This document shows, in pieces, positions 34,191 to 41,744 of a DNA stretch of 64,000 nucleotides. The stretch comes from PALSA-612 sp046729255. Its GTDB lineage: Bacteria > Actinomycetota > Thermoleophilia > Gaiellales > Gaiellaceae. Made by a program: the position numbers and the translations under genes. The first letter of the stretch is position 1. Each line of letters opens with the position of its first letter. Under the pieces are notes generated by a model, which worked only from the letters and a program-made list of their open reading frames with translations, ran no database searches and was not told where the DNA came from. The stretch is from positions 1 through 64,000 of the forward strand of contig JBKPGF010000007.1 in assembly GCA_046729255.1 (NCBI GenBank), in the 5' to 3' direction.

Positions 34191-34334
34191 CTGGGGCGCC
34201 GCTGGCCAAGGAGGCAAGCGAGCGGCGCGCCGGACAGTACTCGGTACGGCCAAGCGCCGCGAGCGTAGGATCCTGCCGCCAGCGGCGTCAGGCGGCGGCG
34301 CCGGGCCGCGCCCGGCGAACGGCGCCGACCAGGG
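34191..34334 (+). repeat. Intergenic repeat family A, copy 3
   Basis: About 144 bases, the fullest-looking copy: CTGGGGCGCCGCTGGCCAAG, AGCGAGCGGCGCGC, GGACAGTA, ACGGCCAAGCGCCGCGAGCG, GATCCTGCCGCCAGCGGCG, the GCCGGGCCGCGCCCGGC hairpin and GACCAGGG. It sits between convergent stops of the cyclase and the SOS-operon gene. Confidence 0.85.
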
Positions 34335-34343
34335 ACGCGGCGC

Positions 34344-35594
34344 TCAGACAGCCGCTCGTACGGCGAAGTAGCTCACCGGCCGCGGCGAGAGCCCCAGCAG
34401 CGACTCGTCGAGCCGCGAGAGCAGTCCCGCGCGATCGCCGTGCATGAGCACCTCCACGACAGCGCGCCGGACGACGTCGGAGACGCCGGTCTCAGCCCGC
34501 CCGCCCCCGGTCAGGCCGCGCAGCGACGCGAAGAGCTCGCCGCGATCCGAGCCGCGGTCGCCGACGAGCACGGCTGCCCGGGCCGCGGCGGCCCACAGCC
34601 CGTCGTCGCCGCCGAGCAGCGCCGCCAGCGACTCGCGGAGGAGCTCGGAGCGAAACGGCTCCTCGGCGAACAGCGAAAGCTCCCAGCGGTCGACGGCCTC
34701 GCCGAGCTCCGGATCAGCGTCGCACGATGGAAGGCGCTCGAGCAGATCGCGTGCCAGACGCCCGCGAAACTCGTCCAGGCGACTGGGTTCTCCGCCGGGC
34801 TCGGTGGCGGCGATCGGGAGCACGGGACGGATGCCGTACGGGCGCCAGTCGAGCCGTTCAAAGAGGATCGGCCCTGCGGCGACCGGCGCAGCCGTCGCTA
34901 GCCGCAGGGCAGTCACGGCGTCGGCGAACTCGGCCGGCGCGTCCGGCGCCTCCTCCTGGGAGGCGGGGAACACCGACGAGAGCTCGAGGACACACATGCG
35001 CTCCGGCTCCTCGCCAAACCCGCTGGGCAGCAGGCCGCGTGCCTCGGGCCAGTATGCTGCGAGCTCGCCGACGGCGGACATGCGCACGGCGATGTCCCGG
35101 CCCAGCTCGACCGCAAGCGGGGCAGAGAGACCGACGAGCGGGGCCGCCGCCCCGTACTCGTGGCGCTCTCCGAGCAGCGAGTGCTCGATCTCCTCGTAGA
35201 CGCGGTTGAACACGCCGTCGTCCCAATCGAAGCCGCCGCACGCATCCGCGACAGCACCGAGCATGGGCAGCAGAATCGTGCGATAGAGGGCGCGTTCCTC
35301 GTCCTGCTTCCCAGTCTCGTGGGCCACCGCGAAGATCCGCGCGGCCGGTTCGCGCTCGAGCTCGTCGATGGCCGCCGCAGTGTCGAGAAGCCGGAAGAGG
35401 CGATCTGCGCGTGCGTCGACGTACGTGCGCGCCAGCGGTCGCAGCTCGTAGAACGCCGGATCGCCCGGTGTCGCGTGCTCCTCGAACGAGAACGAGAGCG
35501 GCACCTCGTTCTGGGACTCGCGATGGAGATACGCGAACGCGCCGAGACAGAACCGGCGCACGGCGGCATAGAGGTTCGGCGAGCGCACTCCCAC
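34344..35594 (-). CDS. Unknown protein, last gene of the lhr-nei SOS operon
   Basis: This protein of about 416 residues is helical and soluble-looking, with acidic stretches (LLDTAAAIDELEREPAARIF, CGGFDWDDGVFNRVYEEIEH, FADAVTALRLATAAPVAAGP). No signal peptide, membrane helix, ATPase or nuclease motif is visible, and I do not recognise a family. The start GTG 35594 lies eight bases after the nei stop; GTG 35588 is also possible. Its place as third gene behind a LexA box, after Lhr helicase and a DNA glycosylase, suggests a role in DNA damage response; this is inference. Confidence 0.65.
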   Translation of the reverse strand: MGVRSPNLYAAVRRFCLGAFAYLHRESQNEVPLSFSFEEHATPGDPAFYELRPLARTYVDARADRLFRLLDTAAAIDELEREPAARIFAVAHETGKQDEERALYRTILLPMLGAVADACGGFDWDDGVFNRVYEEIEHSLLGERHEYGAAAPLVGLSAPLAVELGRDIAVRMSAVGELAAYWPEARGLLPSGFGEEPERMCVLELSSVFPASQEEAPDAPAEFADAVTALRLATAAPVAAGPILFERLDWRPYGIRPVLPIAATEPGGEPSRLDEFRGRLARDLLERLPSCDADPELGEAVDRWELSLFAEEPFRSELLRESLAALLGGDDGLWAAAARAAVLVGDRGSDRGELFASLRGLTGGGRAETGVSDVVRRAVVEVLMHGDRAGLLSRLDESLLGLSPRPVSYFAVRAAV

Positions 35595-35602
35595 GAGGTT
35601 GC

Positions 35603-36358
35603 TTACGCCCCGGTCGGCTCCTTTCCTTGTTGACACACGTGGCACCAGTAGACCGGGCGGGCGGCGTCGCCCTGCTTGGCCGACCTGATGAGAGAGCCGC
35701 AGCGCCGGCACGGCCGGCCGGTACGCCGGTACACCTCGCGTCGGAGCCGTCCGCCGTCACGCGCGTCCGCCATCAGCGTGGCTGCATGGGTCACGATCGC
35801 GACCAGCTCCTCCCGCTCCAGATCGACGGGCCTCGACCACGGCGAGACGCGGGCGTGCCAGAGCGCTTCACTGCGCCAGATGCTCCCGATGCCCGCGACG
35901 GCCCGCTGGTCGAGGAGGGCTTCGCCGATCGCGCACGCCGGGTCGACCCGTCGGAGATTGGCCACGATCGTCTCGCTGTCGAGCTTCGGCGCGAGGATGT
36001 CCGGCCCGAGCGCCGACACGCGGCGGGCACACAGCTCGAGCAACGCACCGCCCCGCAGCACCGCCTTCGTAGTCTCCCCAGTAAGCACGAGCCACGGCGA
36101 GCCGCGGACAGGTGCATGGGCAGGCATCGTTCGCCAGCTCCCTGACATGCCGAGGTGACTCCGCAAGACTCGTCCTCCTTCGAAGCGGAGGAGGAGGTTC
36201 TTCCCATGCGCCTCGACGGCTTCGAGACGCCGGCCGTCGACGCGCGAAGCGACGCCCGTCGCCCGCGCCCGCGGGTGCACGGCCTCCACCGTAAGCCGCT
36301 GGCCTGTGAGGGCTCGCAGCCGCTCCGCGGTGCGGTGGACGGTGTCGCCTTCGGGCAA
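35603..36358 (-). CDS. nei: Fpg/Nei family DNA glycosylase (endonuclease VIII type)
   Basis: This 251-residue protein begins MPEGD, with Pro2 as the Schiff-base nucleophile and Glu3; the Nei group has the fourth residue Gly seen here. The middle helix-two-turn-helix has DQRAVAGIGSIWRSEALW, and a C-terminal zinc finger has Cys residues in RPCRRCGSLI and YWCHVCQQ. It would excise oxidised pyrimidines and nick the strand. It starts three bases after lhr and belongs to the same operon. Mycobacterial Nei2 is the closest type I recognise. Confidence 0.9.
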   Translation of the reverse strand: MPEGDTVHRTAERLRALTGQRLTVEAVHPRARATGVASRVDGRRLEAVEAHGKNLLLRFEGGRVLRSHLGMSGSWRTMPAHAPVRGSPWLVLTGETTKAVLRGGALLELCARRVSALGPDILAPKLDSETIVANLRRVDPACAIGEALLDQRAVAGIGSIWRSEALWHARVSPWSRPVDLEREELVAIVTHAATLMADARDGGRLRREVYRRTGRPCRRCGSLIRSAKQGDAARPVYWCHVCQQGKEPTGA

Positions 36359-36361
36359 GGT

Positions 36362-39300
36362 TCAGGTCCGCAGCACGGCCCGGCGCGGCCCTGCCACGAA
36401 CCCCGCCTCGAGCAAGATTGGCATGACCGCCGACTCGCCGACCGGCTCGCCGTCGAACCGCTCGACCGCCAGGCGTCTGCCGCGGCCCGCTCGCCGCGTG
36501 TGCTCGACGAGCGCGTCGAGCGCCACGCCCAGCCACTCCTCCTCGGGCTCGCGCAGCGGCAGCAAGCTCTTCCCGCCTCGTTCGACGAAGAGCGCGGCCT
36601 CGCCGCCGAGCAGCACGACGGTGGCGCCGGCCACGCGCGCCGCACGGCCCGCAGCCCTCGTCGGCCAGGGAAGCGTTGCCCCATATGGTTGGGCTGGGTC
36701 GGCAGCCGCCAGGACGAGCGGCTGAGGCGCCTCTCCGTCTCGCGGACGCAGCTCTCGAAGCCGCTCCACGGCGCCGCCGAGAGCGAACTGCGCTCCGCCG
36801 AGACCCTCGACGAAGTAGCCGCGGCGGCAGAGGCCGAGCGTCTCGAGCGCCCGCAGCTCGCCGTACACCGCGCCGTAGCCGCCTGGGATCCCCTCGGCGC
36901 GTACGCCGTCGCGGGTGACGATGCCCTGGCGCTCCAGCAACAGCTCCGCCAGCGATCTTCGCGAGCCGGGCTCGGTAAACAGCCGCTCCACGGGCGACCA
37001 GCGTCCTTGAGTCGCCGTGGGCGCGATGGTCCGTCGTCGCGAGAATCGCCGGGGCCGGCGCTCCACCTTGGGCGTCCCGTAGCGCCTCGGCGCCCGCAGC
37101 GGCTGCCAGGCGTCGTTCGCCACCTCCCCAGCCCACACGAGCTCCCAGAGCGCCGGAAGTGCCTGCTCCGCCTCGAGCCCGGTCACGGCCAGCAGGTCCT
37201 GCCAGAACTCCGCCGACCGAGCGAGCGCTGTACGGATCGCGTCGTGCGCGGGGCCCTCGGGCCGCGGTGCAGCCGCGACGGGCCCGAGCACGGCAGCGTC
37301 CTCGCGGAAGTACACCGCCACTCGGTCGAGGCCGGCGCCGACCCAGACGATCTCGCCCGTAGCACAGAGCTGGTCCAGCTGCTCGGAGCGATAGTCGGGC
37401 ACGCGCCGCGGAAGCAGCTCGGATTCCCACAAGGACACGGGTAGCGCGAGCGCCTGCAGCGGCACGAGGGCTTCTCGCAAGCTCGACCGTCGGTCGATGC
37501 CGTGCCAGGAGGCGAGGAACCTCGCGAACGCGGGCTGCTCGGCCGGCTCGACCTCCTTGCGCAGCGCCGCGAGCGATGCTCGCCTGAGGCGGCGGAGAAT
37601 GTCGGGATCGCACCACTCGCGCTCGCTCCCTCCTGGCCGCAGCTCTCCGCGGACGAGCAGCTCCTCCGCCTCGAGCTCACGGAGGACGTGCTCGACGTCG
37701 ACGCCGAAGCGCTGACCTGCCTCCGCCGTCGTGAAGGGCCCCCGTCCCTTCGCCCAGCGGAGGACGAGCTGACGCAGTGCGATCTCAGGCTCGGTCGTCC
37801 CCAGGAAGGCGTCGGGCAGACCCGACGGTGGCATGACGCCCAGGGCGTCGCGATAGCGCCCGGCGTCCTCGGCCGGAATGAGCCGCTCCTCGCCTGCGAC
37901 CTGGACGAGCAGCGCACGACGGTCGGCGAGCAACGGCCCGGCCAGCGTTGCATCATACTCACCAGAACGCAAGTCCCCTCTAAGCAAAAGCAGATGATGC
38001 AAATCGTCTGAGGTACGCGGTTCTCCGCGCAACTGGCGCTCGATGTCCGCGACGGCGTCGGCGTCGAGCAGGTCGCGCAGCTCCTCCTGCCCCAGCAGCT
38101 CCCGCAGGAGGTCGCGATCGAGCGACAGCGCCTGGGCTCGACGCTCCGCGGGCGGCGTGTCGTCCTCGTACATGTACGTCGCGACGTAGTCGAAGAGCAG
38201 CGAGGCCGAGAAGGGGGAGGCGGATGCGGTCTCGACGTCGACGACGTCCACCTGACGCGACGCGATCTCCGCGAGCAGCTTGCGTAGCGCGTGAAGGTCG
38301 AAGACGTCCTGCAGGCACTCGCGGTACGTCTCGAGCACGATCGGGAACGCCGGGAAGCGCCGCGCGACCTGGAGCAGCGACTGAGCCTTCAGGCGCTGCT
38401 GCCAGAGCGGCGTCCGCTCCCCCGGCCGACGGCGCGGGATGAGCAGCGCCCGCGCGGCGTTCTCGCGGAACCGCGAGCCGAACAGCGCACTGTCGCCCAC
38501 GGCCGCGAGCACGAGTTCCTCGACCGCGGCAGGATCGAGCATCAGCTCGTCCGTCGCCGGCGCCGCGTCGGCGTCCGGCAGGTGCAGGGCGATGCCGTCG
38601 TCCGACCAGATCGACTGCGCGTCGAGTCCCAGCGACTCGTGCAGGCGGGCAGAGAGGGCGAGCGCCCACGGCGCGTGCACCCGGCCGCCGAACGGCGTCA
38701 GTACGCAGACACGCCAGTCGCCGATCTCGTCGCGGAAGCGCTCGATGACGACCGTGCGGTCCGAGGGCACGACACCGGTGGCCGCCTCCTGCTCGCGCAG
38801 GAACGTCAGGAGGTTCCTCGCGGCGAGGGCGTCGAGGTGGTAGTCGCTTCCCAGCCTCCCAAGCGCCTCGGCGTCCGCGAGCGCCACGAGCTCGCGCGTC
38901 GCGCGGCCGATCGCCTGCCCCAGCTCGTACGGACGCCCGACACCTTCGCCCTTCCAGAAGGGCACCGCCCCAGGCACGCCGGGCGCGGGCGACACGAGCA
39001 CGCGGTCTCTCGTGATCTCCTCGATGCGCCAGCTCGACGCTCCCAGCAGGAACGTCTGCCCCGCGCGTGCCTCGTACACCATCTCCTCGTCGAGCTCCCC
39101 GACCTTGCTGCCCGAATCCGCCAGCTGGACGGTGAAGAGGCCGCGGTCCGGGATCGTGCCCGCGTTCGTCACCGCCAGGCGGCGCGCCCCCTGGAGACCG
39201 CGGATCGTGCCGCCGGTGCGACCCCAGGTGATCCGCGGCCGGAGCTCGGCGAACTCGTCCGACGGATAGCGGCCCGCGAGCATGTCGAGGACGTTCTCCA

Positions 39301-40630
39301 GCTGCACACGGGAGAGGTCGGAGAACGGATACGCCTTCCGAACGAGCTCGTGGAGGTCGTCGACCGCGACCTCCTCGTCGGCGCAGATCGCGACGACCTG
39401 CTGGGCGAGTACGTCGAGCGGGTTCCGCGGGATGACGGTCTCCTCGATCGCACCGTCTCGCATCCGCCTCGCGACAACCGCGGACTCGAGGAGGTCTGCG
39501 CGGAACTTCGGGAAGATGCGGCCCCGCGAGACCGCGCCCAGCTCGTGGCCCGCCCGGCCGACGCGCTGCAGGCCCCGGGCGACCGACTTCGGCGACTCCA
39601 CCTGGATCACGAGGTCGACGGCTCCCATGTCGATCCCGAGCTCGAGCGACGACGTCGCCACGAGGCACGGGATCTCGCCCTTCTTCAGCAGCTCCTCCAC
39701 CTCGAGCCGCTGCTCGCGGGCGAGCGATCCGTGATGCGCTCGCGCGAGCTCGCGCTCGGCCAGCTCGTTCAGCCGCAGCGCCAGCCGCTCGGCCAACCGC
39801 CGGTTGTTGACGAAGACGATCGTCGAGCGGTGCTGCTCGACGAGGCGCAGGATCTCCGGGTAGATGGACGGCCAGATCGACCTACCCGCACCCTCGTTCC
39901 CGGTGCCGAGCAGATCGGCGACGTCCGAGCCCGTGCCCGGCTCGCGTATGTCCTCGAGCGGCACCACGACCTCGAGATCGAGCTCTTTTGCGCGCCCGGC
40001 GTCGACGAGCTCGATCGGACGGCCGCCCGAGACGAAGCGGCCGATCTCCTCGAGCGGCCGCTGCGTGGCCGAGAGGCCGATGCGCTGCACAGGCTGCGCC
40101 ACGAGCCGATCGAGGCGCTCCACGCTCAGCGCGAGGTGGGCTCCCCGCTTCGTCCCGGCGACAGCGTGCACCTCGTCGAGGATCAGCGTCTCGACCGTCC
40201 GCAAGATCTCGCGCGCCTGTGACGTGAGGATGAGGAAGAGCGACTCGGGCGTCGTGATGAGGATGTCCGGCGGCTTGCGCGCCATCTGCTGACGCTCCTT
40301 CTGCGGCGTGTCCCCCGTGCGAACGGCCACCCGCAGGTCAGAGCGCAGGCCGGCCAGCGGGCCGCGGAGGTTGCGCTCGACGTCGTAGTTCAGCGCCTTG
40401 AGCGGCGACACGTAGAGCAGCCGGAGGCCCTCCCCCGGAGTCGCGTCGAGCCGGTCGATGCCGTACAGGAAGGCCGCGAGCGTCTTTCCCGACCCGGTCG
40501 GCGCCTGGATAAGGACGTTTCCGCCCTTCGCGATCGCGGGCCAGCCGAGCGTCTGCGCCGGCGTGGGCTCTGTGAACGCCCCCTCGAACCACGCCCTCGT
40601 CTTGTCTGCGAACAGGTCGAGGACGCTCAT
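36362..40630 (-). CDS. lhr: Lhr-type ATP-dependent DNA helicase
   Basis: This 1422-residue superfamily 2 helicase has Walker A APTGSGKT (43-50), DEVH box (152-155), VFVNNRRLAERLA and RGLQRVGRAGHELG. The Lhr winged-helix and long Lhr-CTD region follow to the end. Lhr translocates 3' to 5' on single-stranded DNA and unwinds RNA:DNA hybrids in mycobacteria, and is tied to DNA damage response. The ATG at 40630 is preferred over earlier in-frame codons because a promoter (TTGTTC, 17 bases, TAGTCT) ends seven bases upstream, overlapping a LexA box. It is first of lhr-nei-unknown. Confidence 0.92.
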   Translation of the reverse strand: MSVLDLFADKTRAWFEGAFTEPTPAQTLGWPAIAKGGNVLIQAPTGSGKTLAAFLYGIDRLDATPGEGLRLLYVSPLKALNYDVERNLRGPLAGLRSDLRVAVRTGDTPQKERQQMARKPPDILITTPESLFLILTSQAREILRTVETLILDEVHAVAGTKRGAHLALSVERLDRLVAQPVQRIGLSATQRPLEEIGRFVSGGRPIELVDAGRAKELDLEVVVPLEDIREPGTGSDVADLLGTGNEGAGRSIWPSIYPEILRLVEQHRSTIVFVNNRRLAERLALRLNELAERELARAHHGSLAREQRLEVEELLKKGEIPCLVATSSLELGIDMGAVDLVIQVESPKSVARGLQRVGRAGHELGAVSRGRIFPKFRADLLESAVVARRMRDGAIEETVIPRNPLDVLAQQVVAICADEEVAVDDLHELVRKAYPFSDLSRVQLENVLDMLAGRYPSDEFAELRPRITWGRTGGTIRGLQGARRLAVTNAGTIPDRGLFTVQLADSGSKVGELDEEMVYEARAGQTFLLGASSWRIEEITRDRVLVSPAPGVPGAVPFWKGEGVGRPYELGQAIGRATRELVALADAEALGRLGSDYHLDALAARNLLTFLREQEAATGVVPSDRTVVIERFRDEIGDWRVCVLTPFGGRVHAPWALALSARLHESLGLDAQSIWSDDGIALHLPDADAAPATDELMLDPAAVEELVLAAVGDSALFGSRFRENAARALLIPRRRPGERTPLWQQRLKAQSLLQVARRFPAFPIVLETYRECLQDVFDLHALRKLLAEIASRQVDVVDVETASASPFSASLLFDYVATYMYEDDTPPAERRAQALSLDRDLLRELLGQEELRDLLDADAVADIERQLRGEPRTSDDLHHLLLLRGDLRSGEYDATLAGPLLADRRALLVQVAGEERLIPAEDAGRYRDALGVMPPSGLPDAFLGTTEPEIALRQLVLRWAKGRGPFTTAEAGQRFGVDVEHVLRELEAEELLVRGELRPGGSEREWCDPDILRRLRRASLAALRKEVEPAEQPAFARFLASWHGIDRRSSLREALVPLQALALPVSLWESELLPRRVPDYRSEQLDQLCATGEIVWVGAGLDRVAVYFREDAAVLGPVAAAPRPEGPAHDAIRTALARSAEFWQDLLAVTGLEAEQALPALWELVWAGEVANDAWQPLRAPRRYGTPKVERRPRRFSRRRTIAPTATQGRWSPVERLFTEPGSRRSLAELLLERQGIVTRDGVRAEGIPGGYGAVYGELRALETLGLCRRGYFVEGLGGAQFALGGAVERLRELRPRDGEAPQPLVLAAADPAQPYGATLPWPTRAAGRAARVAGATVVLLGGEAALFVERGGKSLLPLREPEEEWLGVALDALVEHTRRAGRGRRLAVERFDGEPVGESAVMPILLEAGFVAGPRRAVLRT

Positions 40631-40637
40631 GTCGCTC

Positions 40638-40666
40638 AGACTACCGCCGCGCCTCGTGACGAACAA
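40638..40666 (-). promoter_or_regulatory. Leaderless lhr operon promoter
   Basis: On the minus strand, -35 TTGTTC (40666-40661), a 17-base spacer and -10 TAGTCT (40643-40638) lie before ATG 40630 with seven bases between. The -35 lies inside the LexA box, so LexA binding would block it. Confidence 0.65.
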
Positions 40667-40673
40667 GTGTTCG
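40660..40673. promoter_or_regulatory. LexA (SOS) box for lhr-nei operon
   Basis: CGAACAAGTGTTCG fits the Gram-positive/actinobacterial LexA consensus CGAAC-N4-GTTCG exactly. It covers the -35 region of the lhr promoter. Its distance to the divergent glycosylase promoter (40771) is about 100 bases, so control of that gene is less clear. Confidence 0.75.
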
Positions 40674-40717
40674 CAGATAGACACGTAGAGTGGACACGCT
40701 CGCCCACGAGAACGAGC

Positions 40718-40774
40718 ATGCGCAGGCTCTGGCGCTGGGACCGCGGCGCCTACCACCTCGTGAGCCAGAGTTGA
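40718..40774 (+). CDS. Possible 18-residue Arg/Trp-rich small protein
   Basis: ATG 40718 reads MRRLWRWDRGAYHLVSQS and stops at TGA 40774. Seventeen of eighteen codons end in G or C, as in real genes here. No ribosome site is seen; a TAGAGT hexamer lies at 40686-40691. It fills the space between lhr and the divergent glycosylase gene. It may be chance. Confidence 0.3.
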   Translation: MRRLWRWDRGAYHLVSQS

Positions 40775-40801
40775 CCCTGGCGACGGCCCTGCCACTAGAG
40801 T
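40771..40801 (+). promoter_or_regulatory. Promoter of the HhH-GPD glycosylase gene
   Basis: -35 TTGACC (40771-40776) and -10 TAGAGT (40796-40801) are separated by 19 bases. A ribosome site (GAGAGGAGG) follows before GTG 40830, so this unit has a leader. The -10 lies inside a 20-base palindrome. Confidence 0.55.
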
Positions 40802-40807
40802 GGCAGG
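40788..40807. promoter_or_regulatory. Perfect 20-bp palindrome over the -10 region (candidate operator)
   Basis: CCTGCCACTAGAGTGGCAGG is perfectly self-complementary and covers the -10 hexamer of the downstream gene. It does not match the LexA consensus, so another repressor is implied if it is an operator. Confidence 0.5.
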
Positions 40808-40829
40808 TGCTCAACGAGAGGAGGCTGCC

Positions 40830-41399
40830 GTGGTTGTGACGACCCGACCCGACGCGCTGCACTTCACCGGCGACGACGAGGCGGATCGCCTTCTTGCCGA
40901 GGAGCCGCTCGCGCTCCTGATCGGATTCGCGCTCGACCAGCAGGTGCCGGTGCCCGTGGCGTTCTCCGGGCCGCTGAAGATGAAAGAGCGGCTGGGAACG
41001 CTCGATGCGGAGGCGATCGCCGGTCTCGATCCGGCGGAGCTCGAGGCGGCATTCCGCCAGAAGCCGGCGATTCATCGCTTCCCCGGCGCGATGGCGGGGC
41101 GGGTGCAGGAGCTCTGCCGCGCCGTCGTCTCCGACTACGGCGGCGACGCAGCGCGAGTGTGGACGGAGGCGAAGGACGCCGACGACCTTCGGAAGCGGAT
41201 CGGCGACCTGCCGGGTTTCGGGCCGATGAAGATCACCGCCCTCGGCTCGGTGCTCGCCAAGCGCTTCCACGTGCCGCAGGCGCAGGGGCTCGTCCCCGGC
41301 CATCCCACGCTCGGCGACGTGGACTCCCCCGAGGCGCTCGAGCGCTTCCAGGCAGCGAAGCGCGCCTACAAGGCGTCGCTTCGAGCCGCCAAGGCCTAG
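40830..41399 (+). CDS. HhH-GPD base-excision DNA repair protein
   Basis: This 189-residue protein has an endonuclease-III-like helical fold: LLAEEPLALLIGFALDQQVP at the front and the helix-hairpin-helix DLPGFGPMKITALGSVLAKR in the C-terminal half. It lacks the C-terminal iron-sulfur cysteines of EndoIII. Related short proteins are annotated HhH-GPD-type base excision repair; the lesion is not known. GTG 40830 follows GAGAGGAGG at good distance. It is divergent from the lhr SOS operon, which makes a DNA-repair locus here. Confidence 0.8.
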   Translation: MVVTTRPDALHFTGDDEADRLLAEEPLALLIGFALDQQVPVPVAFSGPLKMKERLGTLDAEAIAGLDPAELEAAFRQKPAIHRFPGAMAGRVQELCRAVVSDYGGDAARVWTEAKDADDLRKRIGDLPGFGPMKITALGSVLAKRFHVPQAQGLVPGHPTLGDVDSPEALERFQAAKRAYKASLRAAKA

Positions 41400-41462
41400 T
41401 CCGGGGGTTGCACGGGCCGGGGCAGTCGTGGATGATCGCGCTACGCGGAAGGAGGTAGGGGA

Positions 41463-41744
41463 GTGCCATACACATGGTTGAGCTTCTCGACTGCAACGAG
41501 CCCGAATATCGAGGGAAAGTCACCTCAGGACATTCGGGACTTCATCGACCAGGTCAGCGGTGGCAAGGCCTTGTACGTGTTCTTCGACGTGGGCAAGGCC
41601 ACGGGTTACGTCCTCTTCAAAGACCTCGGCGACTCGAGAGAGACGAAGCGCGTCAGCAGCGAGCTGGGCGGCACGGGGGCGACAAAGATGCTCGATGCCG
41701 ACCAGGCTCAGGATGTCCTAGGGGGAGGCGCGGCGAGCGCATAG
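41463..41744 (+). CDS. Small protein of unknown function
   Basis: This 93-residue protein has a compact alpha/beta look: YTWLSFSTATSPNIEGKSPQ, DIRDFIDQVSGGKALYVFFD, VGKATGYVLFKDLGDSRETK and a Gly/Ala tail. It resembles small GYD-like ferredoxin-fold proteins in layout, but I am not sure. GTG 41463 has GGAGG shortly upstream. Its 3' end overlaps that of the convergent cyclase gene by 37 bases, an unusually long overlap. Confidence 0.6.
   Translation: MPYTWLSFSTATSPNIEGKSPQDIRDFIDQVSGGKALYVFFDVGKATGYVLFKDLGDSRETKRVSSELGGTGATKMLDADQAQDVLGGGAASA

Noticed and set aside
36676..40222. Long plus-strand frames opposite lhr (for example 38291-40222, 643 codons)
   Set aside because: They are shadows of a strong lhr reading frame: low-complexity Arg/Asp/Glu translations with no motif, caused by the high GC content.
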